Counted from the first letter of the stretch, positions 1-8,650 are shown. The stretch is 64,000 bases of DNA from Ferrimicrobium acidiphilum DSM 19497 (GCF_000949255.1 NZ_JXUW01000001.1:124001-188000); one strand, 5' to 3'. Numbers and translations are program-made. The notes: generated from the letters alone by a model not told the origin.

Positions 1-485
1 GACGAGATAATGGTAGGGAAATCACCGCCAGGAAACTGAGTTGCTCCGGGTCCACCAGGAAACAAGGTGTCTCCCGTAAACAACACCTTGATCCCCTCAG
101 GGGAGATACAGAGTGAGCCTGGGGTATGCCCTGGTGTGGCTACTATGCGCAGAGCAAGAGACCCGAGTCGAATCAACTCATTATCTACCAGGGTTGCATC
201 GTACCCATCAAGTAGTGGGGCATCCGGTTCACTCACCAAAACCTTCACGCCTCGGCTCCGCAGGGCTCCGACACCCCCGATGTGATCGTGATGCCCGTGA
301 GTAATAACTACCCTGGTCACATTGCGTCGAGTAAATTCATCGAGCAAACTCTGTTCATCGCTGGTCGCGTCGATTAGCAATGCCTCATCGGAACTCGGAG
401 TCGTCAGTACGTAGAGATTATTTTCTAACGAACCAACAACGAACTGCTCCACGGAAAGATCCCCGACTGTAAAGCTAGTTTGCAC
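1..485 (-). CDS. MBL-fold metallo-hydrolase (3' end outside window)
   Basis: Partial gene running off the left edge; 161 codons are visible. Translation from a GTG at 485 shows the binuclear metal motif HGHHDH at residues 63-68, a second-shell His in TPGHTPGS (H120), and GDTLFPGG near residue 138. This is the layout of small glyoxalase-II-like MBL hydrolases. The GTG is preceded by a GGAGAC ribosome-binding site. The substrate cannot be told from the sequence; thioester or lactone hydrolysis is typical of the family. It is divergent from the acyl-CoA dehydrogenase at 593, with about 107 bp between the two starts. Confidence 0.85.
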   Translation of the reverse strand, partial: MQTSFTVGDLSVEQFVVGSLENNLYVLTTPSSDEALLIDATSDEQSLLDEFTRRNVTRVVITHGHHDHIGGVGALRSRGVKVLVSEPDAPLLDGYDATLVDNELIRLGSLALRIVATPGHTPGSLCISPEGIKVLFTGDTLFPGGPGATQFPGGDFPTIIS

Positions 486-592
486 CGTCTCCTGCCCCCT
501 CCTACACTCGAACTAACAGTAGGCTAGTCAGTACTAGCAGTGCGAACACTGACTTGGCGCTGAAGCTAGGATCTGAGAAAGTGAGGACGACG

Positions 593-1702
593 TTGAACTT
601 CGCGCTAACCGCAGAGCAAGAGGAGCTAAAGAGCACAACTCGGCGATTTCTTGCCCAACATCTGCCGACAAGTAGTGTGCGAACATCGATGGAGTCCGCC
701 ACCCCTATTCCGGTGGACCTCTGGCGCGAGATGGCAAACGGACTTGGAATCGCCGGCCTATTGATCCCAGAGGTAGCTGGAGGACTCGAGCTTGGGTTCA
801 TTGAAGCTGCGTGTGTTCTTCAAGAGATAGGTCGCTCAGTTGCTCCCCTGCCTTTCCTGGTTACCTCAATCCTCGGCGTAAGCCTGCTCTCTCATGCGGA
901 CGCTAAAGATCCGATCATCGCAGAGATCTTTGCAGGGATTAACACCGGCGATATCATTCTTGGTCTCGTATGCGGATCTATAGACGACCCGTTACGGCCG
1001 TGCGGGACATGGTCAGGCGCAGGAGTAGGAGTCACGGCTGAAAGTCGCTTCGCCCTCGATGGAGCTCAAGCTACTCACCTACTCGTGGCGCTGGATGGCG
1101 ATCGTGGCACTGTCCTCGCTCTAGTTCGAGCCGATGCACCGGGTGTTACCGTCACCGCAGAGGTAACACTTGACCTAACTAGGCCCATGGCTCATGTTCG
1201 ATTCGACTCCTCCCCAGCCACAGTCATTCTTGATCACACCCAGCTCCAACAGTTAACTGAACGGTTTGATGCCATCGCTAGCGCCGGGATTGCACAGGAC
1301 ATGATCGGAGGAGCTGAGCGTGTCCTCGAGATGTCGGTGGAGTATGCAAAGGATCGCCACCAATTTGGCCGCCCAATCGGTAGCTTTCAGGCAATCAAAC
1401 ATCGCCTCGCGGATATGCTCGTCGACGTTGAATCTGCAAAGTCGACAGCTCTCTACGCCGCATTCACCATCGCCGATGCTAGCGATGATCAGTTGATTGC
1501 CGCCGCTACCGCAAAATCAACCTGTGGTGATGCCTACTTTCGCGTGGCAGCAGCCTCCATCCAGGTTCACGGTGGGATCGGTTTCACCTGGGAACATGAT
1601 GCACATCTGTACTTTAAACGTGCAAAAGCTGACCAGATTCTCTTCGGCAATGGTCCGGCTCAGCGGCGAAAACTCGCCCACCTCCTGGGAATCGTAAGTT
1701 AA
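593..1702 (+). CDS. acyl-CoA dehydrogenase (FadE-like, lacks usual base)
   Basis: Acyl-CoA dehydrogenase of 369 aa with the N-terminal helical, middle beta and C-terminal FAD-binding helical domains. The C-terminal block contains DRHQFGRPIGSFQAIKHRLAD and QVHGGIGFTWEHD. I chose TTG 593 because GAGGA lies 5 nt upstream and the protein then begins with the usual family start (NFALTAEQEEL); an in-frame TTG at 554 would add 13 residues. The C-terminal segment where most family members carry the catalytic Glu reads ILFGNGPAQRRK, with no Glu. This is seen in the non-catalytic partner of heterotetrameric actinobacterial FadE enzymes. No partner gene is adjacent. Confidence 0.87.
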   Translation: MNFALTAEQEELKSTTRRFLAQHLPTSSVRTSMESATPIPVDLWREMANGLGIAGLLIPEVAGGLELGFIEAACVLQEIGRSVAPLPFLVTSILGVSLLSHADAKDPIIAEIFAGINTGDIILGLVCGSIDDPLRPCGTWSGAGVGVTAESRFALDGAQATHLLVALDGDRGTVLALVRADAPGVTVTAEVTLDLTRPMAHVRFDSSPATVILDHTQLQQLTERFDAIASAGIAQDMIGGAERVLEMSVEYAKDRHQFGRPIGSFQAIKHRLADMLVDVESAKSTALYAAFTIADASDDQLIAAATAKSTCGDAYFRVAAASIQVHGGIGFTWEHDAHLYFKRAKADQILFGNGPAQRRKLAHLLGIVS

Positions 1703-1784
1703 GCATAGAGCCCCAATGGAGTATCACGTTGTGACCTCCAAACGAGTAGGATGAGAACAGGTAGAAGGTTGCCTGAGTGGTGGA

Positions 1785-2219
1785 ATGAATAATATGGATC
1801 GAGAGAGCGCCGCAGACAAGAACAGTGAGCTTTTGGCTACAGCGGAGGATCGCGAGCGTGCTCGCACATTGTTGCTCCAACGCTTCCGATCTGGTGATCT
1901 GGATTTCGATGAGTATGAGGTTCGCCTCATGCTGCTCACTAAAGCTCGCAAGGTTTCACAGATCTATGAGGCGACGTTCGAACGGACGCGTGCCCCGTTC
2001 GTGGGGCCACGGTGGGACCGTCGCATCCGTCGCATAGACTCCTTCGGGTTGATCCCGGTAGCTGCGCTGGCTGTGTTAAGTTTCTTTATGGGTTGGGTCG
2101 TTCCCCTGCTTATCATCATCGCTGTGGTCTTGGTAGTAATCAACTTGGGATACGGATTGCAATGGTTGCGTTTTCGCCCGATTAAGCGAAGTCTCTCCCG
2201 AAGCAATCACGCCGTGTAA
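1785..2219 (+). CDS. DUF1707/SHOCT-type small membrane protein
   Basis: 144-aa protein. Residues about 20-65 (EDRERARTLLLQRFRSGDLD, then a Glu/Tyr-rich helix) match the DUF1707 type of N-terminal domain, in which a short helical module precedes membrane segments. Two hydrophobic stretches follow, at about 87-105 and 107-125, separated by very few residues, so it is probably a membrane hairpin. The C-terminus is basic. ATG 1785 and ATG 1794 are both possible starts. Function is unknown; family members are found beside transport or regulatory genes in actinobacteria. It is followed after 9 bp by the AhpD-like gene and may be cotranscribed with it. Confidence 0.65.
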   Translation: MNNMDRESAADKNSELLATAEDRERARTLLLQRFRSGDLDFDEYEVRLMLLTKARKVSQIYEATFERTRAPFVGPRWDRRIRRIDSFGLIPVAALAVLSFFMGWVVPLLIIIAVVLVVINLGYGLQWLRFRPIKRSLSRSNHAV

Positions 2220-2228
2220 CCTAGACTC

Positions 2229-2600
2229 ATGCATGATGATCAACACCAACCCTGGCACCAAGTGCAAGAAGATCTCCGCCAGCCGGCGAGGGATCTCAGG
2301 ACAATGATTCCGGAGGTGCTAAAGTCCTACGGGAGTATGCACCATGCTGCCATGGCAGATGGTGAGCTTACCACAAGTACTAAAGAACTCATTGCGCTTG
2401 CAGTCGCTGTCGCTCTAAAATGCGACGGCTGCATCACCTCCCACGCGCGCGGCGCAGCTCGTGCAGGGGTCACTCGGCAAGCAATTGCCGAGGCGCTTGG
2501 GGTAACTATCCTGCTCAGCGGGGGACCCGGTACCGTATACGGTCCCCGCGCTCTTCAAGCCTTCGACGAGTTTCTCGCAGACTACCAAAGTCAGGAATAG
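2229..2600 (+). CDS. AhpD-like / carboxymuconolactone decarboxylase-family protein
   Basis: 123-aa all-helical protein of the AhpD/CMD superfamily. The redox motif C65-D-G-C68 followed by H72 (CDGCITSH) is the AhpD-type CxxC-x3-H signature, and the flanking helices (ELIALAVAVALKCDGC; AIAEALGVTILLSGGPG) are typical. Such proteins reduce peroxides or act as thiol-disulfide partners. The substrate and electron donor are unknown here and no ahpC lies nearby. It sits 9 bp after the DUF1707-type gene and is convergent with the ATP-grasp pair (27 bp between stops). Confidence 0.85.
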   Translation: MHDDQHQPWHQVQEDLRQPARDLRTMIPEVLKSYGSMHHAAMADGELTTSTKELIALAVAVALKCDGCITSHARGAARAGVTRQAIAEALGVTILLSGGPGTVYGPRALQAFDEFLADYQSQE

Positions 2601-2627
2601 CGCACCGTCGTCGGCAAATAATTCTAC

Positions 2628-3410
2628 TCAAGCCACGTAGGATTCACATAACCACTTCATTACACGGCTTGCATGATTGCTGAACCCAAGCTGATATAGA
2701 GATCTTGCCCCCACTAGGTCCTCAATCTCCATCACTATCGGGCCGTGCGGTCCAGACACGGTATCAACACCGTAATAGCCTGCGCCCAATCGTTCGACCA
2801 CCGTTCGAACAAGATCACGTTCCCTTTCGTCTGGTACGACATGATTGACAGTTGCGCCGAGCGAGAGATTCGAACGAAAATCATCTACCGCCTTTCGCTC
2901 TACCGTCGCCACTACCGTAGTGCCCACAACATAGTGACGATGGTCGCAGTTCGCACCCACGACAAACTGCTGGACGACCATCATGGCGCCCCCCTGGTGC
3001 CATCGCCGCCCCTGAATCCTTCGAACTCCCTGACCTCCGTGGCCAAACCTTGGCTTGGCTACCCAGAGAGATGATGGTGTAGTACTCAACGGATACAGCT
3101 CCGGTGTTGCGAATCCATGCTTCTTGCACCAGAGGTACTGAGCGAGTTTGTCATTGCCCAACAGCGCTATTAGTGGGCTATTCACAACATGGGAAATGCG
3201 CCTCGCTAGCCAGATCCGTTGGCGTAGCGAACGCGAACGAACAAGCATCGCGTCAAGATCATCTAATCGAATGCCTCTAAGCTCCTCGGGACCCACCACC
3301 GGAATGACTCGGGCTCCAAACGAACGGCCCGCCGAAACCAGATCATGGAGAAAGAACGAATTTAAACGAAGCTGGTCGCGATCGTAATAGATCGCTACTG
3401 TTGGAGCCAT
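2628..3410 (-). CDS. RimK-like ATP-grasp ligase, second of a tandem pair
   Basis: 260-aa ATP-grasp protein. Its elements are the ATP-binding lysine and glycine-rich loop (K119-P-R-F-G-H-G-G-Q-G), a QQFV stretch near 147-150, DDFRSNLSLGA at 176-186 (the RimK/LysX-type loop) and GVDTVSG near 214. The metal-binding ExN of RimK enzymes is replaced by E228-I-E230, followed by GARSLYQLG. It overlaps the upstream ATP-grasp gene by 16 bp, so the two are translationally coupled. The family joins a carboxylate, activated as acyl phosphate, to an amine, often adding an amino acid. No substrate can be assigned, and no small precursor peptide gene was found beside it. Confidence 0.78.
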   Translation of the reverse strand: MAPTVAIYYDRDQLRLNSFFLHDLVSAGRSFGARVIPVVGPEELRGIRLDDLDAMLVRSRSLRQRIWLARRISHVVNSPLIALLGNDKLAQYLWCKKHGFATPELYPLSTTPSSLWVAKPRFGHGGQGVRRIQGRRWHQGGAMMVVQQFVVGANCDHRHYVVGTTVVATVERKAVDDFRSNLSLGATVNHVVPDERERDLVRTVVERLGAGYYGVDTVSGPHGPIVMEIEDLVGARSLYQLGFSNHASRVMKWLCESYVA

Positions 3411-4267
3411 CTGCCAAGTGCTTGACCGACATATCGAGTAACGTCAATACCAGAGATCGCCGATAGTCTCCAAATATGGGCGTTAGAGTTGACTTCACAC
3501 ACAATCGAACCCTCGTTCCCTTCGTCAAATAGCAGGTCAACCCCCACATTAAAACCTCCAACCGCATTAGCACTTGCCTCAGCGAGTCTGCGTTCGGTCT
3601 CGGACGGTTGATACGGGTACCCTACGCCACCGGCGGACAGGTTGGCGCGAAAATCATCCGGATGTTGGCGGGCTATCGCAGCAATGCAGACTCCATCTAC
3701 CACTTGTAGACGCAGGTCACGTCCTCGCGAACTAGCCACAAACTCTTGCGCAAGTAGATGCCGATCCGCCAAAGCATCTACGAGAGCAAAAACGTCTTCG
3801 GCGGTATTAGCGAGATAGACCTGCGCCCCGAATGATCCCTTCGCCTCCTTGATGACCATAGGTAGCCCAATCTCGTCGATCATCGACATCACCAGCCCGA
3901 ATGCTATCTGCTGTTTTGGATAGACCGGAGGCAGCATCATCGTCTTTGGGATACGCAGTCCGGCAGCAGCGAGGTGGGCATAGGTGCGACGCTTGTCGTC
4001 ACAGATCTCTATCGCCCTAGAGCTGTTGACTACAACTGCTCCCTGGAGTTCTAGTAATTCAGCGAGGGCTACGTCCTTGTCGAGAAACAGGATCAGTTGA
4101 CGGCTACGATCAACCCGATCAACCCTGCTCATAAGTTCCTCAGAGCTCACCAGCGCGACATCAGCAAAAGTCTCACTCAAGCCATGCTGGTACAAGACTC
4201 CGTGGTCGAGAAACTTCTCGCCTAACCCCAGGTTTGCAACCACCAACACATCACGCTTAGCGGCCAT
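3395..4267 (-). CDS. RimK-like ATP-grasp ligase, first of a tandem pair
   Basis: 290-aa ATP-grasp ligase. The start is ATG 4267 (MAAKRDVLVVANL) rather than the upstream ORF limit at 4363, because the longer version adds 32 unrelated residues and runs into the divergent gene. Motifs: K140-E-A-K-G-S-F-G, EFV (175-177), GRDLRLQVV (182-190), DDFRANLSAGG (204-214), GVDLLF (242-247) and the full metal ligand motif E258-V-N-S-N-A, then SGIDV. This matches the RimK/MptN/CofF group of amino-acid ligases, such as glutamyl ligases acting on cofactors or protein termini. The partner downstream overlaps by 16 bp; the product may be a modified peptide or cofactor. Confidence 0.83.
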   Translation of the reverse strand: MAAKRDVLVVANLGLGEKFLDHGVLYQHGLSETFADVALVSSEELMSRVDRVDRSRQLILFLDKDVALAELLELQGAVVVNSSRAIEICDDKRRTYAHLAAAGLRIPKTMMLPPVYPKQQIAFGLVMSMIDEIGLPMVIKEAKGSFGAQVYLANTAEDVFALVDALADRHLLAQEFVASSRGRDLRLQVVDGVCIAAIARQHPDDFRANLSAGGVGYPYQPSETERRLAEASANAVGGFNVGVDLLFDEGNEGSIVCEVNSNAHIWRLSAISGIDVTRYVGQALGRWLQQ

Positions 4268-4361
4268 GGGTGAAGTATTGCTCACCGAGTCTCTTGTCTT
4301 GGGAGGTTCAACAATCCCAATGATAAAGCTTGCACTGCTACAGTCTAGAGAGGGAGGTGCC

Positions 4362-5060
4362 ATGCCAGTAGATCAGTTATGGTGCGAACCAGCAGGCTTA
4401 CAACTTTTTATCGCGACCGTGAAGGAAAGCGCCACCCCTGGAAGACCAACGATCCTGTATTGCCCCGGAATCGCGGATACTGGGCTAGGCGGTAGTGGCA
4501 ACCGAGTGTTGCAGGAGGCCGCCGAACGCCTGAGCTTCTACTGTCATACAGAGGTGGTTGGTGTAAACCCTCATGGAATTGGGGAGTCGGATGGAACGCT
4601 CGGGCCAACAACTTTAATGTCGGACCTTAAGACCGTCATCGCCTTCCTTGCGCCCCGGCCATTGGTTCTGATCGGGTTTGGCCTCGTTGGATACGCTATG
4701 CTCGCCTGTGGGAATGTTGATCCTGTCGTTGGTCTAGTAACAGTCGATCCCTTAGTAGACCAACTCAATGCTGACGAGATCGTCAGTACTGGCGTACGCA
4801 TCGATCCTTCATCCCCCTTCCCCGCACCTGGGTACCCTCTTCCCGCTCCGTCGGAGCTTGCTCGTTGGATGTTGGTCACACCCGGCGACCGTTCGAGAGA
4901 GGACAACTTGGACATTGACGGTCTCATTCAGCGCTATCATCCCGAAGTCCATCGTGTGTATGCTACGTCATCCCGCCTGCAAAACGACCCGCGCCCCTAC
5001 GCGCTCATTCTCGGATGGTTGGAACGAGAGCTCTGGCCCACTCCCACCACGATTTCATGA
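4362..5060 (+). CDS. alpha/beta-hydrolase-fold protein, nucleophile missing
   Basis: 232 aa from ATG 4362, which has a good AGGGAGGTG site; an upstream in-frame ATG at 4266 lies inside the divergent ATP-grasp gene and is rejected. Strand and loop order (TILYCPGIADTG, VVGVNPHGIGESDG, LVLIGFGLVG, WMLVTPGD) follow an alpha/beta hydrolase. At the nucleophile elbow the usual GxSxG reads G-F-G-L-V-G, so the serine is replaced by glycine. It is therefore probably not a serine hydrolase and may be a binding or scaffolding protein. Divergent from the tandem ATP-grasp genes with 94 bp between starts. Confidence 0.6.
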   Translation: MPVDQLWCEPAGLQLFIATVKESATPGRPTILYCPGIADTGLGGSGNRVLQEAAERLSFYCHTEVVGVNPHGIGESDGTLGPTTLMSDLKTVIAFLAPRPLVLIGFGLVGYAMLACGNVDPVVGLVTVDPLVDQLNADEIVSTGVRIDPSSPFPAPGYPLPAPSELARWMLVTPGDRSREDNLDIDGLIQRYHPEVHRVYATSSRLQNDPRPYALILGWLERELWPTPTTIS

Positions 5061-5147
5061 CGAATAGCCTCTCAGCAATTCTTCTGGAATCTCCTAGCTT
5101 GTCCTTTAGATGAACAGTTAGCATGGCTATCGCGAAAGGAGAGTCGC

Positions 5148-5864
5148 ATGCGGATCTTGGTAGTAGATGATGAAGAGACCCTGGTAGACACCCTGAAGCG
5201 TGGTCTAGTCGCAGAAGGCTTCGCCGTGGACACATGTCTCAATGGTTTGGACGGCATCAAGCTGGCCAGAAGTGCACCCTATGACTGCATTGTCCTCGAT
5301 ATAATGCTGCCCGGAATGAACGGTTTCAAATTCACAGCAACCCTACGAAGTGAAGAGATATGGACCCCAATCTTGATGTTGACCGCGAAAGATGGAGAGC
5401 TCGACGAAGCTGAAGCTCTTGATACGGGCGCGGACGACTTCCTCAAAAAGCCGTTCTCATTCACGGTACTCGTCGCCCATATTCGAGCACTACTTCGCCG
5501 CAACGTCGATAGCCGCCCACCCGTCCTAATAGCTGGAGACCTGAAGTTGGATCCATCGAGCCACTCAGTCATGCGCGGTGACACCGCAGTGGATCTAACC
5601 ACCCGAGAGTTCTCCTTCCTCGAGCTGCTCATGCGCTCTAAAGGGAAAGTGCTGAATAAACGAGAGATCATTGAGCACGTTTGGGACTACGATTTTGAGG
5701 GAGACTCAAACATTGTCGAGGTGTACATTGGCTACCTGCGCAAGAAGATCGACGCTCCCTTCGGGACCAAGTCGATACGTACCGTGCGAGGGGTTGGTTA
5801 CCTCCTTGAGGAGGACGGAGGCGCGACAGCCGTTTCCTGCGCCGAGGTTCCAGCGACTGTCTAA
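5148..5864 (+). CDS. OmpR/PhoB-family response regulator
   Basis: 238-aa two-component regulator. Receiver domain 1-120 has the acidic pocket D7-D8, phospho-acceptor D51 (IVLDIMLPG), T79 and K101 (FLKKPF). Winged-helix DNA-binding domain about 130-228 has the typical TREFSFLELLM and VRGVGYLL blocks. A strong AAAGGAGAG site precedes ATG 5148. The histidine kinase gene follows 24 bp later. It presumably controls its own operon and perhaps the cell-envelope-type gene at 7460. Signal unknown. The C-terminal tail after GYLLEEDG is short and unremarkable. Confidence 0.95.
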   Translation: MRILVVDDEETLVDTLKRGLVAEGFAVDTCLNGLDGIKLARSAPYDCIVLDIMLPGMNGFKFTATLRSEEIWTPILMLTAKDGELDEAEALDTGADDFLKKPFSFTVLVAHIRALLRRNVDSRPPVLIAGDLKLDPSSHSVMRGDTAVDLTTREFSFLELLMRSKGKVLNKREIIEHVWDYDFEGDSNIVEVYIGYLRKKIDAPFGTKSIRTVRGVGYLLEEDGGATAVSCAEVPATV

Positions 5865-5888
5865 CCCTTATGCAGGAGCAATACCACA

Positions 5889-7463
5889 GTGAGGCTCTCC
5901 TCCATGGAGAAGTTGGATCATGTCGCCAGGACACGTTTTCCTCCGCTACGGTGGATCGGGCGACAACTCGCATCGGTTCGAAAGCGTACCACGATAGCCG
6001 CCACAGTGGTCGTCGGAATGGTGCTTATGGCTGCCTTTATCGGAGTCGTCATTACGCTCAGAGCTGCCTTGACTCGTAACGTCGTGAACACTGCAAAGAA
6101 CGAAGCCGATGACATCGTGCTATTGGTGCGCGATGGACATCTTCCGAATCCCCTCCCTATACCAAGGGGTGACCTCGCCGCCCAGGTGGTAACGAGCAAC
6201 GGTACCGTTGTCGCATACTCGCCCAACCTTAAGGGAGCCAAGGCTCTGCGCTCACCCAAATACGTTCCATCACAAGGTATTGTTCAAACCGAGGACTCCG
6301 TCCGTGCAAATCGTCTAGCGATCAACGGCAACGTCGATCTTCACACTGTTTTTGTCGCTGACCGGGTCCAAGTCCCCACCTTCCTGGTCGGAGTACTATC
6401 CCGTTCTAAGTCCAGCAATCCAAGTCATTTGATTACTGGTTCCACTGGCAAACCTACAACCTTCGATGTCTATACCATTGCATCGCTCTCCTCTGTGGAT
6501 GCATCGGTGTCAGCTCTAAATCGTGAGTTCCTTATCATCTACCCTATCATCTTGGCGGTAGTGGCTATCTCGACCTGGATTCTCAGCCGCAGAGCTCTGG
6601 CCCCAGTCGACCAAATTCGCCGAGACGTAGAGGAGATCACCGCCCTGAATCTATCAAATCGAGTTTTTCAACCAGATGGCGAAGACGAGATCGCACGCCT
6701 GGCGGTGACGATGAACTCGATGTTAGCGCGGCTCGACGCCTCGGCTGAGCAGCAGAAGCAGTTCATCGCAGACGCTTCACATGAATTAAAAAGTCCGCTG
6801 TCTGCCCTTCGTGCCTCACTTGAGGTAGGACTCCTCCACAGCGAGTCGACCGACTGGCATCAGACGGCCAATATTGCGCTAAGGGAGAGTGAACGGATGC
6901 AGCGCCTAATCGAAGACCTCCTCACGCTCGCCAAGGCCGAGGCTCGCGTACAGGCGGTCCAGGTTACCGTCGATCTTGACGAACTCTGCCGCGAAGAGAT
7001 TCACCGGATTAGACGTACACATCCAGGCATCAACATCGACATGTCCCGAGTGAGCGCAGTACGACTTTTGGGAGATCCAGAGCAGATCAGAAGCATCATC
7101 CGCAACCTCATCGAGAATGCAGTTCGATACGCCAAAACGACAACAGCAGTGTCTGCCTCCACCGATGGACATCTGGCAACCTTCACGGTTGCCGATGACG
7201 GACCAGGGATTCCCGTCGAACGACGCGACGCAGTCTTCGAACGTTTCACCCGGCTAGATCCGGCACGAAGTCGACTACAAGGTGGCTCCGGCCTAGGGCT
7301 TCCCATCGTACGTAGCCTGGTCGAACTCCTTGAAGGGACCGTAACGATTGGGACGTCCGAACTAGGGGGAGCCTGTTTTCGCGTACAGCTGCCGGTCTTG
7401 ACCCGAGACCGTGTACCATCGGATGCGGCAAACGGCCCAATACCAATGAAGGAAAAGGTTTGA
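5889..7463 (+). CDS. membrane sensor histidine kinase
   Basis: 524-aa sensor kinase with transmembrane segments at about 35-58 and 213-233, enclosing an extracytoplasmic domain of about 150 residues. A HAMP linker follows (SRRALAPVDQIRRDVEEI), then the HisKA domain with H298 in ADASHELKSPLSA and the HATPase domain with NLIENAVRY, DDGPGIP and GGSGLGLPIV. The start is GTG 5889 with an AGGAG site. It pairs with the response regulator just upstream. Its stop overlaps the start of the next gene (TTGA), so the glycosidase-like protein at 7460 belongs to the same operon. The sensed signal is probably outside the membrane; its chemistry is not evident. Confidence 0.94.
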   Translation: MRLSSMEKLDHVARTRFPPLRWIGRQLASVRKRTTIAATVVVGMVLMAAFIGVVITLRAALTRNVVNTAKNEADDIVLLVRDGHLPNPLPIPRGDLAAQVVTSNGTVVAYSPNLKGAKALRSPKYVPSQGIVQTEDSVRANRLAINGNVDLHTVFVADRVQVPTFLVGVLSRSKSSNPSHLITGSTGKPTTFDVYTIASLSSVDASVSALNREFLIIYPIILAVVAISTWILSRRALAPVDQIRRDVEEITALNLSNRVFQPDGEDEIARLAVTMNSMLARLDASAEQQKQFIADASHELKSPLSALRASLEVGLLHSESTDWHQTANIALRESERMQRLIEDLLTLAKAEARVQAVQVTVDLDELCREEIHRIRRTHPGINIDMSRVSAVRLLGDPEQIRSIIRNLIENAVRYAKTTTAVSASTDGHLATFTVADDGPGIPVERRDAVFERFTRLDPARSRLQGGSGLGLPIVRSLVELLEGTVTIGTSELGGACFRVQLPVLTRDRVPSDAANGPIPMKEKV

Positions 7464-8650
7464 CAAGACTCACGTTAGATTCATCGCAGAAACCAAAGAA
7501 GCACCGCTCGCTCGCGTATCGTCGTGTTCGAGCTGTCATCGCCGCCGGCGTCCTTGTGGTCGGAGGTTACGGGACTCTCGGAGTGATAGGGGCCCTCAGC
7601 GCATCGGGCTCGGCCAGCCTGCCAATAAAGTTCGTCGAGTGGGTTCGCGGTAACGGTGGAGCGAGTATTGTTCAGACCGCTGAGAACGTTTGGTATAGCG
7701 TCAACCAACCTGCCGTAGGCGGGGCACCCCCCAAAGGTGCACTTAAACCAACCGCCAGTGTACGCCAAAGTCATTCCGCAAACACCTCCAAAATTCTTCC
7801 TGAACCAAAGGCAATCACACCGATTGCAAGTCCACCGCTCCCCCATGAGGGACAGTGGACGCCCGAGGGTCCACTAGTGAACGGATCGCCCGCCCTCTAC
7901 GTGACCTTGATGCGTCCTGACAAGATTCACACCTCGCTGGTTGCCGGCATCGCCTGGCTCGACCCCCATCTCGTGAGTTTCCTTCAGTACGCTGGCGCCC
8001 AAGAGCCGCCGGGCGGTGGAACTTGGCCCTACGTGGCCCCGATTCAGGGGAGCCAAGCCAACAATCTCGTCGCAGCATTCAACTCCGGCTTTCGCATGAG
8101 TGATGCCAAGGGAGGCTACTACGCCTATGGAAAGATGGCCGTACCACTCAAGAACGGGGCTGCCTCATTCGTCGTCAACTCACAAGGCGTGGCGACGGTG
8201 GAGCGGTGGACCCAAGGTCAACACGTCCCTCCATCGATCAAGGTCGTCAGGCAAAATCTGATTCCGATAGTGCAGTCAGGTCGAATCAACCCCGCCGTCT
8301 ACTCATCGAACTACCAGGTTTGGGGAGCTACCGTCGGAAATCAAGTGCTCGTGTGGCGCTCAGGCGTTGGAGTGACATCTAATGGTGCCATCGTATACGT
8401 GAGCGGACCTGGTCTCTCGGTCGCTTCGCTAGCCCGTCTACTCCAGCGAGCCGGTGCCGTTAACGCCATGGAGCTCGACATCAACTCCGCTTGGACTAAC
8501 TTCTTTTACTTCAACCACACGCTCGGCACTCCTGCTAGCCCCGCCAATGGGTACCGTCTGGTCTACAACATGGCAAGGCCGCCTCAACGCTACTTCGAAG
8601 GAACCGCTAGGGATTTTGTAGTGGCCGTCGCACGTAAGCATCCGCTCTAG
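7460..8650 (+). CDS. phosphodiester glycosidase (NAGPA)-domain protein, membrane-anchored
   Basis: 396-aa protein with an N-terminal basic stretch and one transmembrane or signal-anchor segment at about 26-50, a Pro/Ala-rich linker (about 90-130), then a domain matching NAGPA/DUF2233. Visible family blocks are AAFNSGFRM, GGYYAYG and the late GAVNAMELDINSAW, where family members usually have a DGG-type motif. The NAGPA family cleaves sugar phosphodiester bonds; the role in bacteria is thought to concern the cell envelope. The TTG start overlaps the kinase stop (TTGA), so it is an output or accessory gene of the two-component operon. Convergent with sufU. Confidence 0.75.
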   Translation: MTRLTLDSSQKPKKHRSLAYRRVRAVIAAGVLVVGGYGTLGVIGALSASGSASLPIKFVEWVRGNGGASIVQTAENVWYSVNQPAVGGAPPKGALKPTASVRQSHSANTSKILPEPKAITPIASPPLPHEGQWTPEGPLVNGSPALYVTLMRPDKIHTSLVAGIAWLDPHLVSFLQYAGAQEPPGGGTWPYVAPIQGSQANNLVAAFNSGFRMSDAKGGYYAYGKMAVPLKNGAASFVVNSQGVATVERWTQGQHVPPSIKVVRQNLIPIVQSGRINPAVYSSNYQVWGATVGNQVLVWRSGVGVTSNGAIVYVSGPGLSVASLARLLQRAGAVNAMELDINSAWTNFFYFNHTLGTPASPANGYRLVYNMARPPQRYFEGTARDFVVAVARKHPL

